Source of the DNA: Prevotella sp.
GTDB taxonomy: Bacteria > Bacteroidota > Bacteroidia > Bacteroidales > Bacteroidaceae
DNA: 64,000 nucleotides
Reading direction: 5' to 3'
Assembly (NCBI GenBank): GCA_016281055.1
Contig: JAEEHW010000058.1
Coordinates: 1-64,000 of the forward strand
This document shows positions 50,802 through 58,476 of the stretch, in pieces (positions within the stretch are counted from its first letter, which is position 1; each line of letters starts with the position of its first letter). Below the pieces are notes generated by a model. That model ran no database searches and had not been told where the DNA came from. It saw nothing but the letters and a program-made list of their open reading frames with translations. The translations under genes were made by a program, and so were the position numbers.

Positions 50802-53168
50802 TTACTCAATCACCACTTTCTTTCCGTTTACGATGTTGACGCCCTGCTTGAGAGAGTTCATGCGCTGTCCTGCAGCATTGAAGATGACTTGCTCTGAAGC
50901 GGTGTCATCAGCGCCAACACTCTTGATGGCTGTTGCCTCTGGCAGAGTCAGCTCAACCGGGGCCTGCATGCTGCCGGCCTTGGCATTATATGCCACGCTG
51001 CCTGCTACGTCGGTAAATTCTCCCGTCAGTGTGTTGTGCAGACGGAAGGTTACCTTCTCGCCCTTCTCGCCAGCCACATTGATAAACATTATATTGTCTT
51101 TTGCCAGTTCGCCTTCACCTCGACATTCTCCGTCAACAAAGGCTCCCACGGTGTACTGTTCCGGGTTTTCCAGATTGCCTACAGAGGCGATGACCGCCAT
51201 ATTGTCGGCGAAGCCTGAGGCATCATAGTTCCACACACGGTGGTTGGCACCGGCACTCTTGGCTGGTGCAGAACCGTTTATCAGCGGATTGGCAGCGTTC
51301 CTGATGCTCTGCGGGATATCATTGAATGCCATGCTGAACGTTCCGCTCTCGCCTGTACAATAATATATATAGCCCTTGCCGGCTTCGAGTGCGAAACTCT
51401 TTGAGTGTACCCACACGCCATTGCTGAATGTGGCGAATGCATCCTTGCCTATTATCATGTCGCCCTCGGCTGGAGTGTTGGTAAGTTCCTCCAGCATGAG
51501 GTTGAACTCATGCGGATATGAGAACCAGTTGTAGCCTTTCTTCAGGCGCACGCTATAGCTGCGGTGATTGTCGGCCCCCATGTCTGTTGATATGGTGCCG
51601 GCCTTTGATGCCTTCAACTTATACATGCCGTCCTCAAGTGTCATGGTGGTGATGTCGCCGAACAGGCCCAGCTGCGGGTCATTGTATAGCAGTGCTGTCT
51701 GCGAGCGCAGGTCTATCAGGAAACTCTGCACCAAGTTTGAATATTGCGAGTTTTGGGGGGTCATAAGTGGTATATCGTCTGTCACCGAAATCCAGTTCCA
51801 TCCTTTCTGGTATGGCACGGCTCCCGATACGATGATTTTTACCTGTACAGGAGCACCGTCAGTATTTCTCACCTCAGTGCCGTCATACATCAGCGTAGCA
51901 GAATAGTTGCCTACATACTTTCCCTGGAACAGCCATGTCTTGCCGTCGCCCGACGGGTTGGCAACCCAGTATGGATTGCTGTCAGTATTGAAGGCCTCGC
52001 CGTCTGAAACGAAACTGACTTTGCTTGCATCAAAACCACTGCCGCTTACATTGACGGTGACAGTACCCGACGAGATGGTGGTACACGCCACGTTCTGACT
52101 ACTGAGGCTCAGGCTCAGCGGAGATGCCACATTGATGGTAAGCATGGTATATATCTGTGGATTACTGATAGAATATATCTTCACCTGGTGCGTGCCAGCA
52201 GCGGTAATTTCCATGTTGCTTGAGGCATACCACTCCGTTTTCTCTGACACCGGTTGCCAGTTGAACGACCTGTCAGAGGCATTCGTAGGCAACACCGTAA
52301 TGCCGTTGGCATATAAGCCTCTCATTATGTCAGCTATATTATCGCCTATGCTGGCATTGACGGAAGTGGGATTGACAGTGATGCTGCTCACCGGTATGGT
52401 ACCCTGCTTCACATTCACCAGGGTGTATGGGCTGGTGGAGAATTGTCCAATGTGGGTAACGTGGTTGATAGTCAGGTCACCAGTGACATTGAGTCCCAGA
52501 TATGCACCTCCTTCAGATGTCTCTGCCTTGGCAGTCAGTATGCCGTCATTGCTTACTTCTATCCAACTTGCACTGTTGGCGGCATCCCATGTATATGTAA
52601 GTGATGTTTCCAACACACTGCCTTTGGAGGTATCATCGGCGAACACGAGTGTCACATCGTCGTTGAGGTCATGTGTGGCTGGCAGGTTCGCCTCTATGTT
52701 TATAACCTTTGGCAGCGTTACATCCATCAATGGGTTGAGCGTCACTTCTACAGGCACTGAGTGTGTCTGCGTCTCACCGTCAAATGTCTCGGTGGCAGTG
52801 AATCTATATACGAGATCGTTATACAGTGCGCAGAAAGTTATCGTCGCACCATTTTCATCTGACAGGTCGCCCATCACACGCAGTACATAGAAACCATTAT
52901 TGTCGGTACTTGTTGCCACTGCACGCAGACGGCCATTGACAAATGCAGCCACCCTCTGCGGCTGTACCACATAGTCATTGGCACCAGCCTTGGTACCAAG
53001 CACGTTAACTTTCAAATAGACAGGTGTCTCGTTTGGATAGTTATACGTATTTGGCGCATCACCCCAGTCGTAAGAGTAAATATTCGCTAAAATCATCGGT
53101 CCTTGCTGTGCCCAGGATACTGCTGTTAACAACAGCATAAGAATGGTCAATAGATTCTTTTTCATCAT
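50802..53168 (-). CDS. Secreted protein with paired AFVnG modules and GQ...NGKK tail, first gene of secretory operon
   Basis: The 788-residue protein has a signal peptide (TAVSWAQ). It has an N-terminal module (RVAAFVNGRLRAVA, then FYVLRVMGD and FCALYNDLVYRFTA), Big-like regions (PVSSITVNPTSVNASIGDNI), a middle segment (GWNWISVTDDIP, GYNWFSYP) often found in Bacteroidota surface proteins, and a second module (VGAFVDGECRGEGEL...VTFRLHNTLTGE). The end (VIFNAAGQRMNSL...GVNIVNGKKVVIE) is the same style of C-terminal tail as in the PL1 enzyme. That tail may guide secretion or surface attachment, but it is not the canonical type A signal. The operon promoter lies upstream at 53288. Confidence 0.82.
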   Translation of the reverse strand: MMKKNLLTILMLLLTAVSWAQQGPMILANIYSYDWGDAPNTYNYPNETPVYLKVNVLGTKAGANDYVVQPQRVAAFVNGRLRAVATSTDNNGFYVLRVMGDLSDENGATITFCALYNDLVYRFTATETFDGETQTHSVPVEVTLNPLMDVTLPKVINIEANLPATHDLNDDVTLVFADDTSKGSVLETSLTYTWDAANSASWIEVSNDGILTAKAETSEGGAYLGLNVTGDLTINHVTHIGQFSTSPYTLVNVKQGTIPVSSITVNPTSVNASIGDNIADIMRGLYANGITVLPTNASDRSFNWQPVSEKTEWYASSNMEITAAGTHQVKIYSISNPQIYTMLTINVASPLSLSLSSQNVACTTISSGTVTVNVSGSGFDASKVSFVSDGEAFNTDSNPYWVANPSGDGKTWLFQGKYVGNYSATLMYDGTEVRNTDGAPVQVKIIVSGAVPYQKGWNWISVTDDIPLMTPQNSQYSNLVQSFLIDLRSQTALLYNDPQLGLFGDITTMTLEDGMYKLKASKAGTISTDMGADNHRSYSVRLKKGYNWFSYPHEFNLMLEELTNTPAEGDMIIGKDAFATFSNGVWVHSKSFALEAGKGYIYYCTGESGTFSMAFNDIPQSIRNAANPLINGSAPAKSAGANHRVWNYDASGFADNMAVIASVGNLENPEQYTVGAFVDGECRGEGELAKDNIMFINVAGEKGEKVTFRLHNTLTGEFTDVAGSVAYNAKAGSMQAPVELTLPEATAIKSVGADDTASEQVIFNAAGQRMNSLKQGVNIVNGKKVVIE

Positions 53169-53287
53169 ATTGTTTATTATATGTTTATTCTTTTGTTTTG
53201 TGTTGCATGTAAAGTGATGATTTTCTGGCTTCTTTGTAACGATTTACAAAATAAAGTTTTTTGTACCAAAAATTCACATTTTAGGCA

Positions 53288-53295
53288 CAAAATTA
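53288..53295 (-). promoter_or_regulatory. -7 box of the six-gene secretory operon
   Basis: TAATTTTG on the minus strand about 120 nt before the first start codon. No other promoter-like site is evident in the short gaps down to 36103. Confidence 0.5.
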
Positions 53296-53489
53296 CAAAA
53301 AACATTAAAAATAAAGTTTTTGGCCTTGTTAAAGTTTGTTAAAAGTGCAAGAATTCATATATTATGTGGATAAAAAACATGTTTATATAGAAATAAATTG
53401 CTGTTACATAGAACTTTTACATCACATTCACATACATACGAATTAGGGCATACAGACACGCATTAGTTCGCAAATAGAACAACGCTGAA

Positions 53490-53597
53490 ATGTAAAGTTT
53501 TCTTAACGCGCTGTAAAAGCTATCATATTACATTGTAATAGCTATCGTTTTACTTGGCAATAGCTATCACTTTGCACTGCAAAAAGTATCATATTAA
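53490..53597. repeat. 22-bp repeat array D with conserved left flank
   Basis: Cores start at 53513, 53535, 53557 and 53579, period 22, spacers att, ttg and act. The flank TGTAAAGTTTTCTTAACGCG (53491-53510) is shared with arrays A and B. The array is followed by TGCACAATTCACAATGCATA units (53598-53630). It lies between divergent promoters of the secretory operon and speA. Confidence 0.92.
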
Positions 53598-53684
53598 TGC
53601 ACAATTCACAATGCATAATGCACAATTATTGCGTTTTGCTCGCATTTAAATCAAGTATCTACATTAAAAAAGAATGAAAAAACA

Positions 53685-53714
53685 TTGACAATAGAAAAAA
53701 AAAGAGTAACTTTG
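53685..53714 (+). promoter_or_regulatory. Promoter of speA
   Basis: TTG at 53685-53687 and TAACTTTG at 53707-53714 are 19 nt apart; the start codon follows after 29 nt. Confidence 0.7.
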
Positions 53715-53743
53715 TACCACAAAACAAGCAAACAACCATAATC

Positions 53744-55636
53744 ATGAAGAAATGGACCATAGATGACTCTAAGGAGCTGTATAACATAAGTGGATGGGGA
53801 ACAAGCTATTTCTCTATCAACGACAAAGGCAACATCTGCGTGTCGCCACTGAAGGACGGTGCCACTGCCGACCTCAGGGAGATAATAGACGAACTGCAGC
53901 TTAGAGACATCTCTACGCCTGTGCTGCTGCGATTCCCAGACATACTGGACAACCGCATCGAAAAGACTTCGTCGTGCTTCAAGAAAGCTGCCGAGGAATA
54001 TGGCTACAAGGGCGAGAGCTTCGTGATTTACCCCATCAAGGTGAACCAGATGCAGCCTGTGGTGGAGGAGATAATATCGCACGGAAGGAAGTTCAACCTC
54101 GGACTGGAGGCTGGCTCTAAGCCTGAGCTGCACGCCGTCATCGCTTCAGCATGCCAGAGCGACTCGCTCATAATATGCAACGGATATAAAGACCAGGCAT
54201 ACATCGAACTGGCGCTACTGGCACAGAAGATGGGCAAGCGCATTTTTATAGTCATTGAGAAACTGAATGAGATAAACATCGTGGCTAAGGCTGCCAAGAA
54301 ACTCGGTGTGATGCCCAACCTTGGAATACGCATCAAACTTGCCTCAAGCGGTTCGGGAAAATGGGAGGAGAGCGGAGGCGATGCATCGAAGTTCGGACTG
54401 ACAGCGTCGGAACTGCTCGGGGCACTGCAGCAACTCGACAACCTCGGCATGCACGACTGCGTGAAACTGATACATTTCCACATCGGTTCGCAGATAACAA
54501 AGATACGCAAGATACAGGTGGCACTGCGCGAAGCGGCACAGTTCTATATCAACCTCCGAAAGATGGGCTACGGCATAGAATATATAGACTGCGGTGGCGG
54601 ACTGGGCGTGGACTATGACGGCACACGCTCAAGCAACTCGGAGTCATCGGTGAACTACAGCATCCAGGAGTATGTCAACGACTGCGTTTATACCTTCGTC
54701 AACGCTGCCGACCAGAATGAACTGCCACATCCCAACCTCATTACAGAGAGCGGACGCTCGCTGTCGGCTCACCACAGCGTACTGGTAATCGACGTATTGG
54801 AAACTGCCTCGCTGCCAATGATGCCGGAGGAGTTTGAGGCCAAGGAAGACGACCACCAGCTGGTGCGCGACCTCTACGATATATGGTGCAAGATGGATGC
54901 ACGCTCACTGCTCGAAGACTGGCACGATGCCGAGGAGATACGCGAACAGGCGCTCAACCTCTTCTCAATGGGAATGGTTGACCTCAAGACACGCGCCGAG
55001 ATAGAGTCGATGTACTGGAGCGTATGCCGCGAAGTAGTAGCATTGACAAAGCAGATGAAACACGTGCCGGAGGAACTGCGCAGCATTGGAAAAATGCTTG
55101 CCGACAAGTATTTCTGCAACTTCTCGCTGTTCCAGTCGCTCACCGACGTGTGGGCCATCGACCAGATATTCCCTATCGTACCGTTGCAGCGCCTTGACGA
55201 ACGCCCCACAAGACAGGCCACACTGCAGGACATCACCTGCGACAGCGACGGCAAGATATCACAGTATGTGGCAGAGGGACGCATCACATCCACGCTGCCC
55301 GTGCATCCGCTGAAGAAAGGAGAACCGTATTACCTCGGAGTGTTCCTTGTGGGAGCATATCAGGAGATACTGGGTGACCTGCACAATCTCTTCGGCGACA
55401 CCAACGCCGTACACATCTCAATGAAAGACGGACACTACCACATCGACCAGATAATTGACGGCGAGACAGTGGAAGACGTACTCGAATATGCACAGTACGA
55501 GGCAAAGAAACTCGTGCGCAAACTTGAGACATGGGTCACCAAGAGCGTGAAGAAGGGAGAACTTACACTCGAAGAAGGCAAAGAGTTCCTGTCAAACTAT
55601 CGTTCAGGACTCTACGGATACACTTACCTGGAATAG
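53744..55636 (+). CDS. speA: Biosynthetic arginine decarboxylase
   Basis: The 630-residue PLP enzyme has the SpeA signature: GWGTSYFSINDKGNICV near the N-terminus, YPIKVNQMQPVVEE with the PLP Lys99, FNLGLEAGSKPEL, KFGLTASELL, HFHIGSQITKI, YIDCGGGLGVDYDG, and NLITESGRSLSAHHSVLV. It decarboxylates arginine to agmatine, the entry to polyamine synthesis. Length matches the family. No agmatinase gene is adjacent. Own promoter; the gene ends in simple-repeat DNA. Confidence 0.96.
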   Translation: MKKWTIDDSKELYNISGWGTSYFSINDKGNICVSPLKDGATADLREIIDELQLRDISTPVLLRFPDILDNRIEKTSSCFKKAAEEYGYKGESFVIYPIKVNQMQPVVEEIISHGRKFNLGLEAGSKPELHAVIASACQSDSLIICNGYKDQAYIELALLAQKMGKRIFIVIEKLNEINIVAKAAKKLGVMPNLGIRIKLASSGSGKWEESGGDASKFGLTASELLGALQQLDNLGMHDCVKLIHFHIGSQITKIRKIQVALREAAQFYINLRKMGYGIEYIDCGGGLGVDYDGTRSSNSESSVNYSIQEYVNDCVYTFVNAADQNELPHPNLITESGRSLSAHHSVLVIDVLETASLPMMPEEFEAKEDDHQLVRDLYDIWCKMDARSLLEDWHDAEEIREQALNLFSMGMVDLKTRAEIESMYWSVCREVVALTKQMKHVPEELRSIGKMLADKYFCNFSLFQSLTDVWAIDQIFPIVPLQRLDERPTRQATLQDITCDSDGKISQYVAEGRITSTLPVHPLKKGEPYYLGVFLVGAYQEILGDLHNLFGDTNAVHISMKDGHYHIDQIIDGETVEDVLEYAQYEAKKLVRKLETWVTKSVKKGELTLEEGKEFLSNYRSGLYGYTYLE

Positions 55637-55700
55637 TGCACAGTTCAGAGTTCATAGTGCATAGTTCAGAGTTCATAGTGCATAGTTCACAGTGCAAATA
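55637..55700. repeat. Simple tandem repeats after speA
   Basis: About three imperfect copies of TGCATAGTTCAGAGTTCATAG follow the speA stop, similar in style to the other simple-arm elements but without a clear inverted partner. Confidence 0.6.
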
Positions 55701-55845
55701 ACGTTTATTTTTTATACATTTTTGTTTCAAAAACATTTACAAACAACATAAATCAGCCATAAATTGTTCTAAATTGACTATAAATTGTTACTGTGTGGGT
55801 ACACAATGTTAAAGAAATAAAAATGCGAACAAAAAAGTGCTTTAT

Positions 55846-55879
55846 TTTGATATCTGTCAAGATTTTTTTATTAACTTTG
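55846..55879 (+). promoter_or_regulatory. Promoter with no ORF downstream
   Basis: TTTG at 55846-55849 and TAACTTTG at 55872-55879 (spacing 22, slightly long). The only ATG in the following 150 bases is directly followed by a stop. Confidence 0.55.
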
Positions 55880-55885
55880 CAAATG

Positions 55886-56066
55886 TAAATCCGGTGGTAA
55901 ACCCAATCATTGTCCCTTAAATCAATAAATAATACTATAAAAAGAGGAAAACACGGTAAACATTACCACTACAAAAACACACACACTACTAATACTACTC
56001 AATAATTCATCGGATCAACAAAATAAGCCCCGCTACCCGAAAGGATAGCGGGGGCAATTTTTATTA
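55886..56066 (+). ncRNA. Candidate small RNA between speA and glnN
   Basis: About 180 nt lie between a promoter (55846-55879) and a strong terminator (56027-56066), with no usable ORF. The body is A-rich and weakly structured (AAAAAGAGGAAAACACGG, CACACACACTACTAATACTA), which suits an antisense or protein-binding sRNA. It could instead be an attenuated leader of glnN, but glnN has its own promoter after the terminator. I do not recognise a known RNA family. Confidence 0.5.
56027..56066 (+). terminator. Strong terminator upstream of glnN
   Basis: GCCCCGCTA pairs with TAGCGGGGGC around a CCCGAAAGGA loop region (56027-56058), followed by a TTTTTATT run. Confidence 0.88.
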
Positions 56067-56090
56067 CGGCTCTTTTTCTATACGAAACAT

Positions 56091-56121
56091 TTTGTCATTC
56101 GGCAAAAAATCAGTAACTTTG
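56091..56121 (+). promoter_or_regulatory. Promoter of glnN
   Basis: TTTG at 56091-56094 and TAACTTTG at 56114-56121 with a 19-nt spacer, the consensus arrangement. Confidence 0.75.
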
Positions 56122-56270
56122 CACTCGAAAATCAAAGACGTGCGCCAATCTACGATTGACACGCACTATTTACTTCGTGCGATAAACATTGCACTCGAAA
56201 ATCAAAGACGTGCGCCAATCTACGATTGACACGCACTATTTACTTCGTGCGATAAACATTGCACTCGAAA
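56121..56270 (+). repeat. Two tandem 70-bp leader repeats plus partial third, glnN 5' UTR
   Basis: GCACTCGAAAATCAAAGACG starts copies at 56121 and 56191; a third truncated start GCACTCGAAAA is at 56261. Each copy holds GTGCG, CGCAC and GTGCG in order, so the middle element can pair with either side (two exclusive hairpins, one reinforced by AATC/GATT). Copies end TTCGTGCGATAAACATT. Confidence 0.88.
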
Positions 56271-56281
56271 ACAGTAATTTT

Positions 56282-58468
56282 ATGGCAAACTTAAGATTTC
56301 AGGTAGTAGCAGAGGCGTTCAAAAAACAGCCAGTTGAGGTGGAGGCTCCAAAGGAGCGTCCGTCAGAGTTCTTCGCAAAGTACGTGTTCAACAAGCAGAA
56401 GATGTTTAAATACCTGCCAAAGAAGGTATATGACAAGATGCTTGACGTCATTGACAACGGCGCACCGCTCGACCGCGCCACTGCAGACGAGGTGGCACGC
56501 GGCATGAAGAAATGGGCCATGGAGCTGGGCGTGACACACTGCACACACTGGTTTCAGCCGCTCACCGAGACGACGGCTGAGAAGCACGACGCATTCGTGG
56601 AGCACGACTGGAAGGGCGGCATGATAGAAGAGTTCGAGGGCAAGAGCCTCGTACAGCAGGAGCCAGACGCTTCTTCATTCCCATCAGGCGGCATCCGCTC
56701 TACTTTTGAGGCCCGTGGCTATTCTGCCTGGGACCCTACATCTCCGGTATTCGTTATCGGCGATACATTGATGATTCCTACTGTCTTCATCTCTTATACA
56801 GGTGAGGCACTCGACTACAAAACACCGTTGCTCAAGGCCATACATGCCGTGGACAAGGCGGCAACAGCCGTAGTGCATTATTTCAATCCGGAAGTGAAGA
56901 AGTGTATCTCCAACCTCGGATGGGAGCAGGAGTATTTCCTCGTTGACGAAGGACTGTACTCTGCACGCCCTGACCTGCTGCTGACAGGCCGCACACTGAT
57001 GGGCCACTCATCAGCAAAGGACCAGCAGATGGACGACCACTACTTCGGTGCAATACCTGAGCGCGTGGCAGCATTCATGAAAGACCTTGAGATACAGGCA
57101 CTCGAACTGGGCATACCATGTAAGACACGCCACAATGAGGTGGCGCCAAACCAGTTTGAGTTGGCTCCTATCTTCGAGGAGATGAACCTCGCCATTGACC
57201 ATAATATGCTCATCATGTCATTGATGAAAAAGGTGGCGCGCAAGCACGGTTTCCGCTGCCTGCTCCACGAGAAGCCTTTCGACGGCGTGAACGGTTCGGG
57301 CAAGCACAACAACTGGTCTATATCTACCGACACCGGCATACTGCTCCATGCGCCTGCAAAGGATGAGATTGGCAGCCTACGTTTTGTTACATTCATAGTA
57401 GAATCGCTGATGGCTGTATATAAGCATAACGGATTGCTCAAGGCTTCTATCATGTCGGCAACCAATGCCCATCGTCTTGGTGGACATGAGGCGCCTCCGA
57501 CGATAGTTTCTTCTTTCCTCGGTAAGCAGCTCACAGAGATACTTGACCACCTGGAGCAGACCGACGACGACACCATAGCCATCAGTGGCAAGGCCGGACT
57601 GAAACTCGACGTTCCTTCAATCCCAGAACTGCTCATCGACAACACCGACCGCAACCGTACCTCACCATTCGCCTTCACCGGCAACCGCTTCGAGTTCCGC
57701 GCACCGGGTTCGGAGGCCAACTGCGCCAGTGCGATGATTGCCCTCAGTGCATCAATGGCAGAGGCACTGGTGAACTTCAAGAAGCGTGTTGACGCACTTA
57801 TAGAGAAAGGTAAGGACAAGCATGCCGCAATCATCAGCGTGTTGCGCGAGGACATCAAGACCTGCAAGCCCATACGCTTCGACGGCAACGGATACAGTGA
57901 CGAATGGGTGGAGGAAGCACGCAAGCGCGGCCTTGACACCGAGCGTTCATGTCCACTCATCTTCGACCGTTACCTTGACAAGGAGTCTATCGAGATGTTC
58001 GAGAGCCTCGGCATCATGACACAGAAGGAACTTGAGGCACGCAATGAAATCAAGTGGGAGACATACACAAAGAAAGTGCAGATAGAAGCACGCATCTTCG
58101 GCGACCTGTCAATCAACCACATCATACCGCAGGTGGTGGCATACCAGACAAAACTGGCGGAGAATGTGCGTGCGCTGAAATCCATCCTTCCCGAAGACGA
58201 GTTTAAGGTATCGGCAGCAAGCAACCTCGCGCTCATCTCTGAAATCTCCATGCGAATAAAGGAAATAGAAGAGGGATGTGTGGCTCTTACCGAGGCACGC
58301 AAGGTGGCTAATGTCATTGAGTCGCAGCGCGAGAAAGCCATAGCATACCATGACACCGTGGAACCGCTGATGGATCAGATACGCCATCACATCGACAACC
58401 TTGAGGCAAAGGTGGACGATGAGGTATGGACACTGCCAAAGTATCGTGAAATGCTGTTCATCAGATAA
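56282..58468 (+). CDS. glnN: Glutamine synthetase type III
   Basis: The 728-residue protein matches GSIII of Bacteroidota in length (about 729). It starts MANLRFQVVAEAFKKQ; a longer frame to 56189 would translate the leader repeat and is rejected. Signatures are GGIRSTFEARGYSAWDPTSP, the catalytic core segments NLGWEQEYFLVD, KTRHNEVAPNQFELAP and GKHNNWSIST, and NRTSPFAFTGNRFEFRAPGS. It makes glutamine from glutamate and ammonia, the main ammonium-assimilation route in these bacteria, and is usually nitrogen regulated. The 5'-nucleotidase gene follows after 8 bp. Confidence 0.96.
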   Translation: MANLRFQVVAEAFKKQPVEVEAPKERPSEFFAKYVFNKQKMFKYLPKKVYDKMLDVIDNGAPLDRATADEVARGMKKWAMELGVTHCTHWFQPLTETTAEKHDAFVEHDWKGGMIEEFEGKSLVQQEPDASSFPSGGIRSTFEARGYSAWDPTSPVFVIGDTLMIPTVFISYTGEALDYKTPLLKAIHAVDKAATAVVHYFNPEVKKCISNLGWEQEYFLVDEGLYSARPDLLLTGRTLMGHSSAKDQQMDDHYFGAIPERVAAFMKDLEIQALELGIPCKTRHNEVAPNQFELAPIFEEMNLAIDHNMLIMSLMKKVARKHGFRCLLHEKPFDGVNGSGKHNNWSISTDTGILLHAPAKDEIGSLRFVTFIVESLMAVYKHNGLLKASIMSATNAHRLGGHEAPPTIVSSFLGKQLTEILDHLEQTDDDTIAISGKAGLKLDVPSIPELLIDNTDRNRTSPFAFTGNRFEFRAPGSEANCASAMIALSASMAEALVNFKKRVDALIEKGKDKHAAIISVLREDIKTCKPIRFDGNGYSDEWVEEARKRGLDTERSCPLIFDRYLDKESIEMFESLGIMTQKELEARNEIKWETYTKKVQIEARIFGDLSINHIIPQVVAYQTKLAENVRALKSILPEDEFKVSAASNLALISEISMRIKEIEEGCVALTEARKVANVIESQREKAIAYHDTVEPLMDQIRHHIDNLEAKVDDEVWTLPKYREMLFIR

Positions 58469-58476
58469 ACAAAGAA

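Noticed and set aside
56189..56281. N-terminal extension of GlnN
   Set aside because: It would translate the tandem leader repeat; the family start MANLRF at 56282 fits the known length.
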